This document shows, in pieces, positions 11,117 through 20,624 of a stretch of 64,000 bases of DNA. Position 1 is the stretch's first letter; each line of letters begins with the position of its first letter. This DNA comes from Neurospora tetrasperma FGSC 2508 (taxonomy: Eukaryota > Ascomycota > Sordariomycetes > Sordariales > Sordariaceae). A program made the translations under genes and the position numbers. The notes beneath the pieces were generated by a model. It did not search any database and was not told the origin of the DNA. It saw nothing but the letters and a program-made list of their open reading frames with translations. Location: positions 3,044,024 to 3,108,023 of the forward strand of contig NW_009799101.1 in assembly GCF_000213175.1 (NCBI RefSeq), written 5' to 3'.

Positions 11117-12206
11117 GTAACGGTTAGCGTAGCCTCGAGTAGGGCATTGCATACCTTGGTGAGTGAGGGAGAGAGAGAAGAGAAGGAGAAGGGGAGTAAA
11201 TGTATGAATGATTATGGTCGATAACTATATAGGAGTTGTATCTGGGGAGTACTTGTATCTTGGGGGCAGCAGCAGCAGTCGCAGCAGTGTGAGAATTAGC
11301 ATCTTGGCATCTTGGGCCTGGGGTGGTTATTTTGGATTTGACATGCTGGGAGTGGGAGGAGTTGTGTAGTGTATGTAGCATATGTTGTATCTATATCTGT
11401 ATCACATCACCCTTTCTGGTATTGGGCGTCTAGTGTCATGTATTAGGAGTGACTGGCTTGGTTTCGTAAGAGACTATTTTCTCCTTTGGAGCATATGATG
11501 TAGACCGTAACCAGTTACTGAAAGTTCTTGTTTGCCATGCGTTGATTCCACACGACATGATCTTATCTGGTGTAATCGGTAGTTGGGTTTATCGGTATGG
11601 GAGATGATATATCTCGATGTCACCACGGATGGCTAGATATTCGGTCGATGAAGCAAACTACGTCGGTATAGATGAGAATGAGATTATACAGCCTCGATGC
11701 TGTTTTCTCAACGGGTGTTAACCTCACCCCCATAACAGAAGACACTCACTTACACACAACAGGTAGGTAACATAACACACGTTTTGGTAAAACATTTCCT
11801 ATCGCCTGGTCTAAAACCTAACCTAACCTAACCTAACCTTATTACCTCAACGCGGATGCGGATTGGAGCCAGCAGCTGCTTATGAACGACGATCGAACCC
11901 TCAAAAACCATCGTTCCCTTTTGTTTCCCTGGAAATATAAAAAGAACAGTAATAATAAAAAATAGAAAAAAACAAAGAGGGAAATAAAAAACAAGACTAC
12001 CAATCCCCTTTACTTTTCTGACCGCAAATTGTTGCAATGACGACTGCAATACTTTCAGACTGCCCCAACCTGCCAACCTGCCAACCTGCCAAACCATAAA
12101 GCAGTTACAAACGAGGAAACTATTTGGGTATACTTTCTTCCACTCGCCCTCTCTCTCTCTTCATTTTCTTCCATGCGCCGCCATTGTCCTCCGCCCTCAC
12201 CCAAGT
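11117..12206. other. Convergent intergenic region mip1 / calponin-like gene
   Basis: This should hold the 3' UTRs of two convergent genes. It includes a (AACCT)5 run at 11815-11839 and a short CCAACCTG repeat near 12062-12092. No gene is seen. Confidence 0.6.
11815..11839. repeat. (AACCT)5 short tandem repeat
   Basis: Five perfect copies of AACCT; the other strand reads TTAGG-type repeats. It resembles a telomere-like word, but the unit is five bases and not the TTAGGG usual in filamentous fungi. Confidence 0.9.
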
Positions 12207-14408
12207 CTAGTGCGGCAAGTTAGGCAAAGGCCTCGGTCCCACAACCGGCCTCTTTCCCGCTCCAATCCCCTGGCTCCCCCGATTCTGCGAATCACCACCG
12301 GTAAACCCAGCCCACTGGCCGACATCCCACCGTCCACCGATACCTCCGCCGATTCCGTTGACTCCGTCATCCGAACGGACCGCCTTGGCCGTCTCCTGCT
12401 GCGCCTCCTCCCACTCGCGCTGACGCTGGCGCTCGAGCTCCATCTCCCGCTCGAGGAGGGAGAGAGCAGCGAAACCTCCTCCTCCTCCTCCGCCGGTCTT
12501 TTGGGTGGGCGAGTAAGGAGAGCGGGGCTTGCTGAAGGGGGATTTGTTGTTGTTACCGTGAGGTTGAGGTTGAGATGGAGTGACGGCTTGTTGCCCGCGG
12601 CTTGGCAGGGGGCGGTTGCTGCCGGTATGGTTGGGGCGGATGGGGAGGGCGGGGCCTAGACCGTTGTTCTCCTTGCCACCAGTTCGCTGAGCAGTAAGCT
12701 TCTGAGGCGGCGAGAGCATGGGGTTCGCTGGGATTGGGAGCGGCCTGGACGGCGAGGTGGGGTCGGGTAGCGGGCGCGGAGAGAGGCTTGCGCGTGGGGA
12801 GCGGATGGGGCTGTCGAGGTAGCCGTCTAGGATGTCCTGCACCAGAGGCGACGGGGGTCTGCTAGAAAACCGCCGCTCGTCGCGCGGCTTCCACGAATCC
12901 TGCCTGCTGATGGGCCGAGCAGGGCGGCTGTGCGAGCGCTGCTTCTCGTCCGAGTCGTCGCCGCTGCTGACGCCGAGGCGACGGGAGCGTTCCTGGCGCT
13001 CGCGCTCGTACTCGGCCTCTCGCCTCCGGGCCTTCTCAAGTTCCCGCTCGAGCTCTCTTATCCGCTCCTTGTCTCGGGACTCTTCGGCCTGGTAATGGCT
13101 GAGTAGCTGACCGCGCAGTCGGGGATCACTCCTCTCACGGGTATGAGTCTGGGCCTGGTGCTGTACCTGCTTTTCGGCGGCGCGCTTCTTCTCCTCCTCC
13201 TGTTTCAGCTCGGCTTGCAGTCGTCGCTCGGCCTCCTCTTCCTCCTTGCGTCGCCTCTCCTGGTCGAGCTTCCACTGACGTTCCTCCTCTTGCCAACGCC
13301 GTTTTTCCTCCTCGAGCCGCTTGCGCTCCTCCTCGTGGGCCTTGCGGGTCTCCTCCTCCCACCTACGTTCCTCTTGCTGACGAGCGCGCTCCTCCGCAGC
13401 CTCCATCTCAGCCTTCTTCCGCTGTTCCTCCTCCACGCGCTTGCGTTCCGCCTCGGCCTCGGCCTCCTTGCGCTTTCGCTCCTTTTCTTGTGCGCTAGGC
13501 ACGTGCGGGGCAGCAGTAGTGATCTGCCGACGACCGCCGAAAGAAACGCCCATGGTGCCTTGACTCGCACCGCCCATGTACCCATACTGGGCAATGTTCC
13601 AGGCCGGGGACGTGGTGCCCTCGTGGTTCTTGTTGCTCCAGCTGCTGACGCTCCCCGAGACAGAGGGGGTGGTGGCACTGAGGGTTGGAGACTTGGCGCC
13701 CCATCTGCTGCTCGATACCGAACCTCCCGTCTTCTGCGCAACCAAGGGCGATGCCGTGGGTTGGAGAGACGACCCAAAGGATGAGCTGAAGGATGAAACG
13801 GTGGCATTGCTGGCGGTCGAGGTGTTGCGCGCAGGAAGACCTGGGCTCTTCAAGGGGCCGCCACCGGTGGGCTGGGGACTGATCACCTTGGTGGTGTTGT
13901 GAGCATTGACTTTGGGACCGATGACAGCCGGGATTGCCTCGGGGTTGGCGGCGTTGGCAGCCCGGCTAAAGGCACCGATACACTGAAGTACCTGTGCGGG
14001 GTCTTTGCGCTCGTAGAGATCGACAGTCAGGAAAACGTCGTGCTCGAGCAGGTTCAGCGGGGGGGCCTTGCACGATCGCAGGAAGATGGAGATGTTTTCC
14101 ATCTGGACGAAGGGCATGGCCGACTGCTTGAACTTGACGCCGGGTGGTGGCAGCACCTTGTTGACGAGCCTGAACAGGCCTAGGGGTTAGTCTGTTTGAT
14201 AAGGACAGGCAGGTTAGGAAGACAGAAGGTTAAGAACTCACTTGCACAGAGCGACGCCATCCTTGAGGGCATCGAGCAAGTCGGGCTGGGGCAGCTTCTC
14301 GCCGATGACGGACTCGATCCAGGACTTTGCCTCGCCGGCGGCCTGGGGCGTGTACTTTTCGGCGCGCAGCTTGCGCAGGTCCTTGTCCAGCGAGGTGACG
14401 GAAGCCAT
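12207..14408 (-). CDS. Calponin-homology (transgelin/Scp1-like) protein with long coiled-coil tail
   Basis: Two exons, 14408-14242 and 14169-12207, split by a 72-nt intron (donor GTGAGT, acceptor TTCAG), give 709 aa. Splicing joins DGVALCK to LVNKVLPPPGVKF, rebuilding a single N-terminal calponin-homology domain over about residues 5-135. This is the actin-binding module of transgelin/Scp1, which bundles filaments at actin patches. Yeast Scp1 is only about 200 aa. Here the CH domain is followed by a Ser/Thr-rich linker, a strongly charged Glu/Arg/Lys coiled coil (about residues 270-440), and a Pro/Arg/Ser-rich C-terminus that could bind SH3-type partners. The start MASVTSLDKDL was chosen because it begins the domain directly and has a good context; an in-frame start at 14564 would add an unlikely leader. 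CH identity is strong; the cytoskeletal role is inferred. Confidence 0.88.
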
Positions 14409-15893
14409 GGTGTATCTCTGCTTGAGGCGCGTGTTCCAGTTGCACCAGAAGACGTCGGGGAAAGGGTCAAGACTATTCACCGGTGTCCCAAGGGGAGGCG
14501 TGAAGTGTTTGGGATAAGGACTGGAATCCAGTTGGGAGATGGGGCCTTGGAGTTGTCGGGTCACTTTGGCGGCCGGAAGGGGGACCAGGTTCCAGGGTCA
14601 TGTCAGGCCCAAAGCTGGGAACAGGGACGGGATCCAAGGTTGGCCAGGGGATGGGAGAGCAAGAGCGCAGTGTGTCTCTAACCGGATCTTGGATCACCAA
14701 CAGGGATGTGGTCCAGATGAGCTTCCAGAACGGGCAATCTCGTGGAATTGGGGCGAATAGAATAATCTGGGTGCGCAATTCCCGCCTATTCCTCGCTGCG
14801 GATACTATGTATCTTGTTATTTCCTCAGAGGCGAAAAAAAAAGGGTTTCGAGTAGTCAGAGACGGGTGGTCGTCGTCGAAGGGGAGGGGGAAAAAAAGGA
14901 TGCAAAGAGGGGCAGAGAAATTGGCAGAAGCTCGTATTATGTGTTTACACAGGCGTCGGCCGGGTTCTCGAAATTGCGACCAATCTGACCCGAGATTGAT
15001 TGGGATCCTCTCTCTTGACGGACCTTGGAGATTTGTGTCGTTTCTTCTGCTGAATGGATGGTTCGCGCTGGCAGGTCCGGTCCAGTGCGTTGTTCGATAG
15101 TCACCATGGCACGGGCACAAAAAAAAAAAGAGTCGTTCTCTCCAGTCCCTGGCCGTCAATGAATCACCTACTGCGACCCAAGACTCGGACGATCCGTAAG
15201 CTGGCTGTAAATTAGCAGTCCACTATTGTCCGCAGGTTTTTGACAGGGAGCTACAGGGGACGCCAGCGCCGCCCTAATTGCGATACCCACTATCCCACTC
15301 TGCCGGGCGCTGTGTGAATGTGTGATTGTAAGCTGGCCCCGGGGGACCCCGCTCGCCTACGCAATCACACATGAACGGTAGGTAACCTGCTCCTGCACAC
15401 CAGCCACAGGGCAGCCAGCTTGTGTTGCGCTGCTGCGCAGATTTACACGTGGCTTGATGCCATGCGTCTTCCCATGTCGGCAGTCTGTGGCTCGGTCTAA
15501 TCCCGGGCTGTCGTGCAGCAGCGGCCAGCGGGTGGTGGTGACAGACGGGTCCATCCCGCAACTTTTAGCGTCGCCGCCGTCGCTTTCCACTCATCCATCA
15601 CTGGCGCGGGCGGCACACACACTGGACTACTGGACTGGACTGGTCACAGGCACTCCGCGGGGCCGACGTCACTTCTTCCATACCAAGACCAAGATTCTCC
15701 TCATGATCTGATACACCCGCTCAACGGTCCGCAGCGACCAACCCGACTCTTCCATTCACCCACCCCCTCTCTATGGTACGGGCACTAGCTCCTGGCTCTC
15801 ACTCTCACTCTCTCTCTCTCTCACTCTCGTCTCACCCCTTGCACATCACCCGATACTACAGGGCGCATCTACAGATCGACGTCCGGCAATCTC
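14409..15893. other. Divergent promoter region, calponin-like / NDUFAF2-like genes
   Basis: About 1.5 kb lies between two start codons on opposite strands, so both promoters should be here. Pyrimidine-rich runs, including a CTCTCTCT tract near 15800-15830, lie just before the downstream gene, as is common for fungal core promoters. No gene is supported. Confidence 0.55.
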
Positions 15894-17064
15894 ATGTCGC
15901 TCAACCTCGGGACCATTTCCCCCTTGAAGCGGGCATGGTACAAGTGGAAAGCCATCAAGTTTCCATGGCGTAATAAGCTTCTTGTCGGTAAGAACTGGGA
16001 ACCAACATAAACACATGAGCATCCCCCTCCCCCCTCCCCCCCCCCCTTTCCCCTGGCCCTGCTTGTCTCGGTCACGCCGTAGATCGATGACATAGGCGCT
16101 TTCATCCTTGGGGGATCCTCCGGCCAAGAAGTCCTTCATTTTTCTATCATTTACCTTTTTTTTTCTCAACTCCTGGTATCTCCTTTCTCATCACCATCCT
16201 CACAAGACATCTCTTGTCGTCTCTTGGTCACTCAACCCCTTTCTTTCTTTCTTTTTTCTTGCTTTCTTCTCACTTCTGTCCCCCCTTCTTCCCCTTCACC
16301 ATGACTAACCCTAGACAGGCCTCGACCTAGCCGGCAATGCCTACTATCAGTTCCGCCCCACTCGCTCCACCATCCGCTGGCGCCGAATAGTTCAGTACCC
16401 AGGCGGTCGCAGCACACACTTCAGTGACGTCGCCGTTCCCCCCTCCTGGCACCAATGGCTTCGATATACGCGGGAGGACCCACCAACGATAGAGGAGCAG
16501 GAGGCCGAAGTGGCTCGGCAGCAGAGGATCAAAGTGCTGGCCAAGATGGCGGACGAGAAATGGGAGGCCAAGGCCAAGTACATTCCGGATTCGCCAGGAG
16601 AACCTTCAACCAGGACCATTGGAAAGCCAGGCGAGGAATATGGGCAGCCGCTTCCGCCTCTGGTGGGAGAGGGTATGAAGAAGAGCAGCCCCTACACAGA
16701 GGGGACAAGTGGAGGGGTTGTGAGCGGTGTTGAGACCAGCGGTGTCAGCAACCAGGCCGTTTTTGGGAGCGAAGAGGCGAAGCAGGCTGCAAAGGAAGAG
16801 CAGGAGAAGCCCAGGGCGACGGTCACGCAGACGGCCACGACGACTACTCCTACCAACACAAGCTCCGCCACAGCACATGCGACGCCAGCAGACCAAACGA
16901 GCGGAGCAAGGGAACATACCTGGGATCAGATGATGAAGCAGCAGAAGCAGCACAAGAAAAAGGGTATCGATCCATGGAAGCAGGCTCAGGCCAGTAATCC
17001 CAGTGGGGAGTGGCAGCCCAAGGCGTGGGATCCGACGGCGAGTTTGGGCAACAAGAAGGGGTGA
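15894..17064 (+). CDS. Complex I assembly factor, NDUFAF2/mimitin (B17.2-like) family
   Basis: Exon 1 (15894-15987) starts MSLNLGTISPLKRAWYKWKA. Exon 2 (16319-17064) continues GLDLAGNAYYQFRP after a 331-nt intron with a GACTAACC branch site and acceptor ACAG at 16315-16318. The product is 279 aa. The B17.2 core is visible in RRIVQYPGG, VPPSWHQWLRYTREDPPT and the following helix. NDUFAF2, the paralogue of subunit NDUFA12, binds a late intermediate while respiratory complex I is built in the mitochondrial inner membrane; Neurospora has a well-studied complex I and two such paralogues. This copy has a long acidic/Thr-rich C-terminal half (from about residue 130), which fits the assembly factor better than the compact NDUFA12 subunit. 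The intron is long for this genome and contains long C and T runs. Confidence 0.85.
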
Positions 17065-17917
17065 TTTAGATGCTTTCTTTGTCACTTGAGAAGTCATGCA
17101 TTGGAACAAAAGGCGAAAGGGGCTCTGGATGTTCCAGTCATCCAGCCCTTCTATGAGTCTATGAGTTATGGCGCATGATAAAAAAAAAAAAGAGGGGACA
17201 CAGATACCTCTGAGGGGGCACAGAGACCTCCTGCCGACGACTGAATTCGTTTTCCCGTTATCTGATAGCGTCCTAGTCGCTTTCATTTTGACCCAAACAT
17301 GTGCATAGTGTACCTATTTTGTTCAAGAACAATAGAGAGAGAGATCGCGAGGTTGACAACATTGTTCAAAACCAGGCCTGGAAGCAGTTGTAGAGAAAAG
17401 AGTAGAGGATCATCACCACTATAGAATGCTCAAAAGAGTTAGATATTTCACTTCAATGAGTCTTCAGTTTACAAAGCCATCTGAAAAGAATATGAATTCG
17501 TTTATTCCCTGTCAGAGTGAAAGGAAAAGGAACAGAGAATGAGGACAAGGTGAAGGTGAAGGTGAAGACAAGACAATAGAGCTCTGACAGCCAAGACCCA
17601 CTGATGGGAGCAAGCTCTGGCGCTAACTCAATTCGGCTACAGGTAGTAGTATGTACGTACCAAGATACCAGGCCACCCGCTGTGCTTCATCCCGTGACTG
17701 CGCATTTGGTGTGAATCTGGGAGCCCCGCTGTCGTCGCGCTCGTTTGCATCGGACCAAATCAAGCGCGTCTCTCTTTTCCCACTCTTTTCCAACTTTTGC
17801 TTTCTTTTTGTTCCACACCTTTCCCCGAATTTCACACCACCAAACTCTGTACCATTGCCACCTATCATTTTTGGTTACAGAGAGGGTAACAGAGCTTCGG
17901 GGCCCAATCCTCACGCC
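17065..17917. other. Intergenic region before the 648-aa gene
   Basis: This holds the 3' UTR of the NDUFAF2-like gene and the promoter and leader of the next. A GGTGAAGGTGAA repeat lies near 17545-17565. The downstream frame stays open back to 17651, where an in-frame ATG exists, but that stretch reads like leader sequence. Confidence 0.5.
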
Positions 17918-19864
17918 ATGGCGGCCTCATCGCCGCTCACAGATCTCGACGGCACATCGACGCCGGCCTCTTTCCACACAGCCGCCAACTCCCCCATCGC
18001 TGCCGATACCACCAACATCACAAGTCCCGACCACGAAAATGACCAAAAGCCCGGGTACTACAAGTGCAAAGAGATTCCCCATGTCCTGAAACAGTCCTGC
18101 CAGATCCATCTCGAAGAGCAAATGTACCTCCCCGCAATCGAACTACTCGGAAGTCTTCTCAGCGATGCCGGTGAAAGGCAGCAAACAGACAAACCCGTCC
18201 GAGTACCTCCTCCTGCCCAGATTGCTCTGCTCGGCACCCTGACCATCCACCCTGCATACACATCCCGGGCCCCCGAGCAGACCAACCTCGACATCGCTGC
18301 CGAATCGCGCGAATACCTCCGTACCCTCCTCAACAAGGTTGGACCCATAAATGCCGACTTCCGCTCCGCATTTTCGTTTAGACAAGGGCAAAGCAGTGGC
18401 AGATGGGCCCGCAGAAACTCGCGAGAATTCAACAGCCCTGGCGAAAGTGACGGCGGCGGCAGTATCGGCAGTTTTAGCGAGGCGGATAACATTGAGAGCA
18501 AGTGGTCTGGAAATGACCACAGTATATGGAGAAGATCATCGGATTTCTGGTCCGTCTTGGGCTGGGCGTTCCGATGCAGCACTACACATGCGCATCGTTG
18601 GGTACACTGGAAGGCATGGCTGGATTTCATGATTGAGTGCCTTGAGAAGGACTGGGATGAGCGGCTTGCGCAGGATCAGGCCAACTTCCAAACAGAAATC
18701 AACAATAGCAGCGACAGCGAGTCCCATGCTCAGTGCCAGTACCCTTTGCTGAAGCAAAGTCTGTTTGTCCAATACGTGGATGACCTACGACGGGATAGGA
18801 AGAGGGTACTCCATGAAGTTATTCGCGCATTGTTAGCGTTTGCCGATGACGAAAACTCCGCGGACAATACCTACTACAGAGAGGTGTTCAACAAGGAGAC
18901 AGTCCTCCACACAGACAAAAGCAACAAGCGGAAACACTCGCAAATGACCGCCGTCGACTTGGAAAACGACCAGTTCGGCGATTACCTCGAAGACTGGGAC
19001 GACCCGGTCACCGACGACGACGATAACAAAGCAAACGCATTCCACACCCCTCACCATCCATCCGGCCGAACAGGCCGACGAACGAAAGGCCGACCAAAAT
19101 CTACCCCTTTCTCCAAACCCGGCAAGGCCTTTGACGTCTCCCCCGCATCGACGCCCAACCCCCTGCGCGTAACCGACGGCCTAGCGGACTCGATACCTCT
19201 CCGATTGCGTCTCTTCCGCCTCATCTCGGGCTGCGCCTACTATCTCCCACACGACGTTCTGTGCAAGACCCATGAGCTCTACGATCTCTTTACATTGCGC
19301 CTCAAATCCCTGCCCCTCGCCAGTTTCGAGCTCTTTCTCTCCCTCGATCACATCGACTTCGCCCTCCCACGCTTCATCTACGTCTCCCTCCTGCGCTATG
19401 TGGCTCAGTCGTTCACACCCCGCAACGCTCCGCAGCCTGAAAACGCCGACCCGGAAGCCGAAGCCGACCACGCCATCAGCCAGACGATACTTAGAGAGTG
19501 TTTTCTGCCGTTTCCGGCCAAGACGGTCACCGTGGAGGATAATGCCAAGTTTAGCCTGGTGCTGGAGAGCATGGCGTGGTGTCTATTTCAGTCCGGGAGT
19601 GTTGATTATTCTGATGAACTAAAGTGGGCGGTGGAGAAGGGGATTGAGGAACGGGAGAAGAAGATCAAGAAGGCGGGTGGGAGGGGAGGAGGAGGAGCAG
19701 CTATGACGGCTGCGGAGAAGATGGGGAGGCAGGTATTGGAGAGGAGTGCGGCGTCATTGAGGACGTTTGTCGACGCAGTTGAGACTTTGAGTTTTGCGGA
19801 GGATAGGGTAATGGGTACTGGGGATGAGATGGATGAGGATTCTATCCTGGTGGGCAGCCCTTAG
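17918..19864 (+). CDS. Conserved-looking fungal protein of unknown function (648 aa)
   Basis: An intron-less frame starts at the ATG in CACGCCATGG, a good fungal context. An upstream in-frame ATG at 17651 would add 89 residues of low-quality sequence. I do not recognise the family. The first ~180 residues look helical (EIPHVLKQSCQIHLEEQMYLPAIELLGSL, repeat-like). A Trp-rich block, HAHRWVHWKAWLDFMIECLEKDW, follows near residue 225. An acidic linker with basic patches (KRKHS) and RTKGRPKST, a possible AT-hook, lies near residues 330-390. A second helical block (RLRLFRLISGCAYYLPHDVL) ends the fold. The basic patches suggest a nuclear protein; no catalytic motif is visible. It lies 760 bases upstream of cog1 on the same strand. 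Confidence 0.8.
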   Translation: MAASSPLTDLDGTSTPASFHTAANSPIAADTTNITSPDHENDQKPGYYKCKEIPHVLKQSCQIHLEEQMYLPAIELLGSLLSDAGERQQTDKPVRVPPPAQIALLGTLTIHPAYTSRAPEQTNLDIAAESREYLRTLLNKVGPINADFRSAFSFRQGQSSGRWARRNSREFNSPGESDGGGSIGSFSEADNIESKWSGNDHSIWRRSSDFWSVLGWAFRCSTTHAHRWVHWKAWLDFMIECLEKDWDERLAQDQANFQTEINNSSDSESHAQCQYPLLKQSLFVQYVDDLRRDRKRVLHEVIRALLAFADDENSADNTYYREVFNKETVLHTDKSNKRKHSQMTAVDLENDQFGDYLEDWDDPVTDDDDNKANAFHTPHHPSGRTGRRTKGRPKSTPFSKPGKAFDVSPASTPNPLRVTDGLADSIPLRLRLFRLISGCAYYLPHDVLCKTHELYDLFTLRLKSLPLASFELFLSLDHIDFALPRFIYVSLLRYVAQSFTPRNAPQPENADPEAEADHAISQTILRECFLPFPAKTVTVEDNAKFSLVLESMAWCLFQSGSVDYSDELKWAVEKGIEEREKKIKKAGGRGGGGAAMTAAEKMGRQVLERSAASLRTFVDAVETLSFAEDRVMGTGDEMDEDSILVGSP

Positions 19865-20624
19865 AAGTGGCGGGTCCCGTGAGTGACAATGGGTCTGCTG
19901 ATTTCTGGGGTTTGGCATGTTTTGGAGCTGGTGTTTGGCGGCGCTCTACTGCACAGCAAAAATGATTTAGCGCTCGATGATGGGTTTTGGCGGTTACATA
20001 TCTGTTCACACATTTTGTTATATGATACCCCCTCAGCTTAGGACTGGAAGTGTGTGTTTTGTTGCAAGCGTACAAGATTAATATGTAAGAATATTTCCAG
20101 TCCATTCACAAACGAGTGGTTGTATTGCCTTGGCTACTGTTGCTATCTACATCGGAATCCCATCATTGAATCCATGACGGATCAAGGGTTAGGGTTCATG
20201 TACCCCTGATATCCGTACCCCGCTGAAACGTAACCGCTGTGGAACTCGACGGCCACGACCTGTGACAGCTCGACCACCTTGACAACCTCCGTCTGGGGAT
20301 AGCTTCAGATCTTCCAAAGCACCACAGGCGAACAGATCAAACATCTACAGACTTGGGCAACCATACCATAAGCTGCCACGACCACGTATCCATCTAATAC
20401 TTAATATCTTTCTCTAATGGCGCTTATAACATAGTTCTCCTTCCTCTTCATTCGCAAGCTCGAACCATCTGTTCCCGTCATCACCCATTCGAAAGTTCGA
20501 ACGATCAGCTTTGACCGCCCGCGCATTCGCCAATCCTGATAACTAAGACGCGCAATTCCACCCCCTCTCCCAGTAAACCGACTACAACATTGCGACGGTA
20601 CAACAGCAAACAACCATCACCACA
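19865..20624. other. Intergenic region upstream of cog1
   Basis: Probable 3' UTR and cog1 promoter/leader. I see no gene or repeat of note. Confidence 0.5.

Noticed and set aside
13143-13784. Leu-rich 213-codon frame that looks like a membrane protein
   Set aside because: It is the complement of the Glu/Lys/Arg coiled coil of the calponin-like gene; CTC/CTT codons arise from GAG/AAG.
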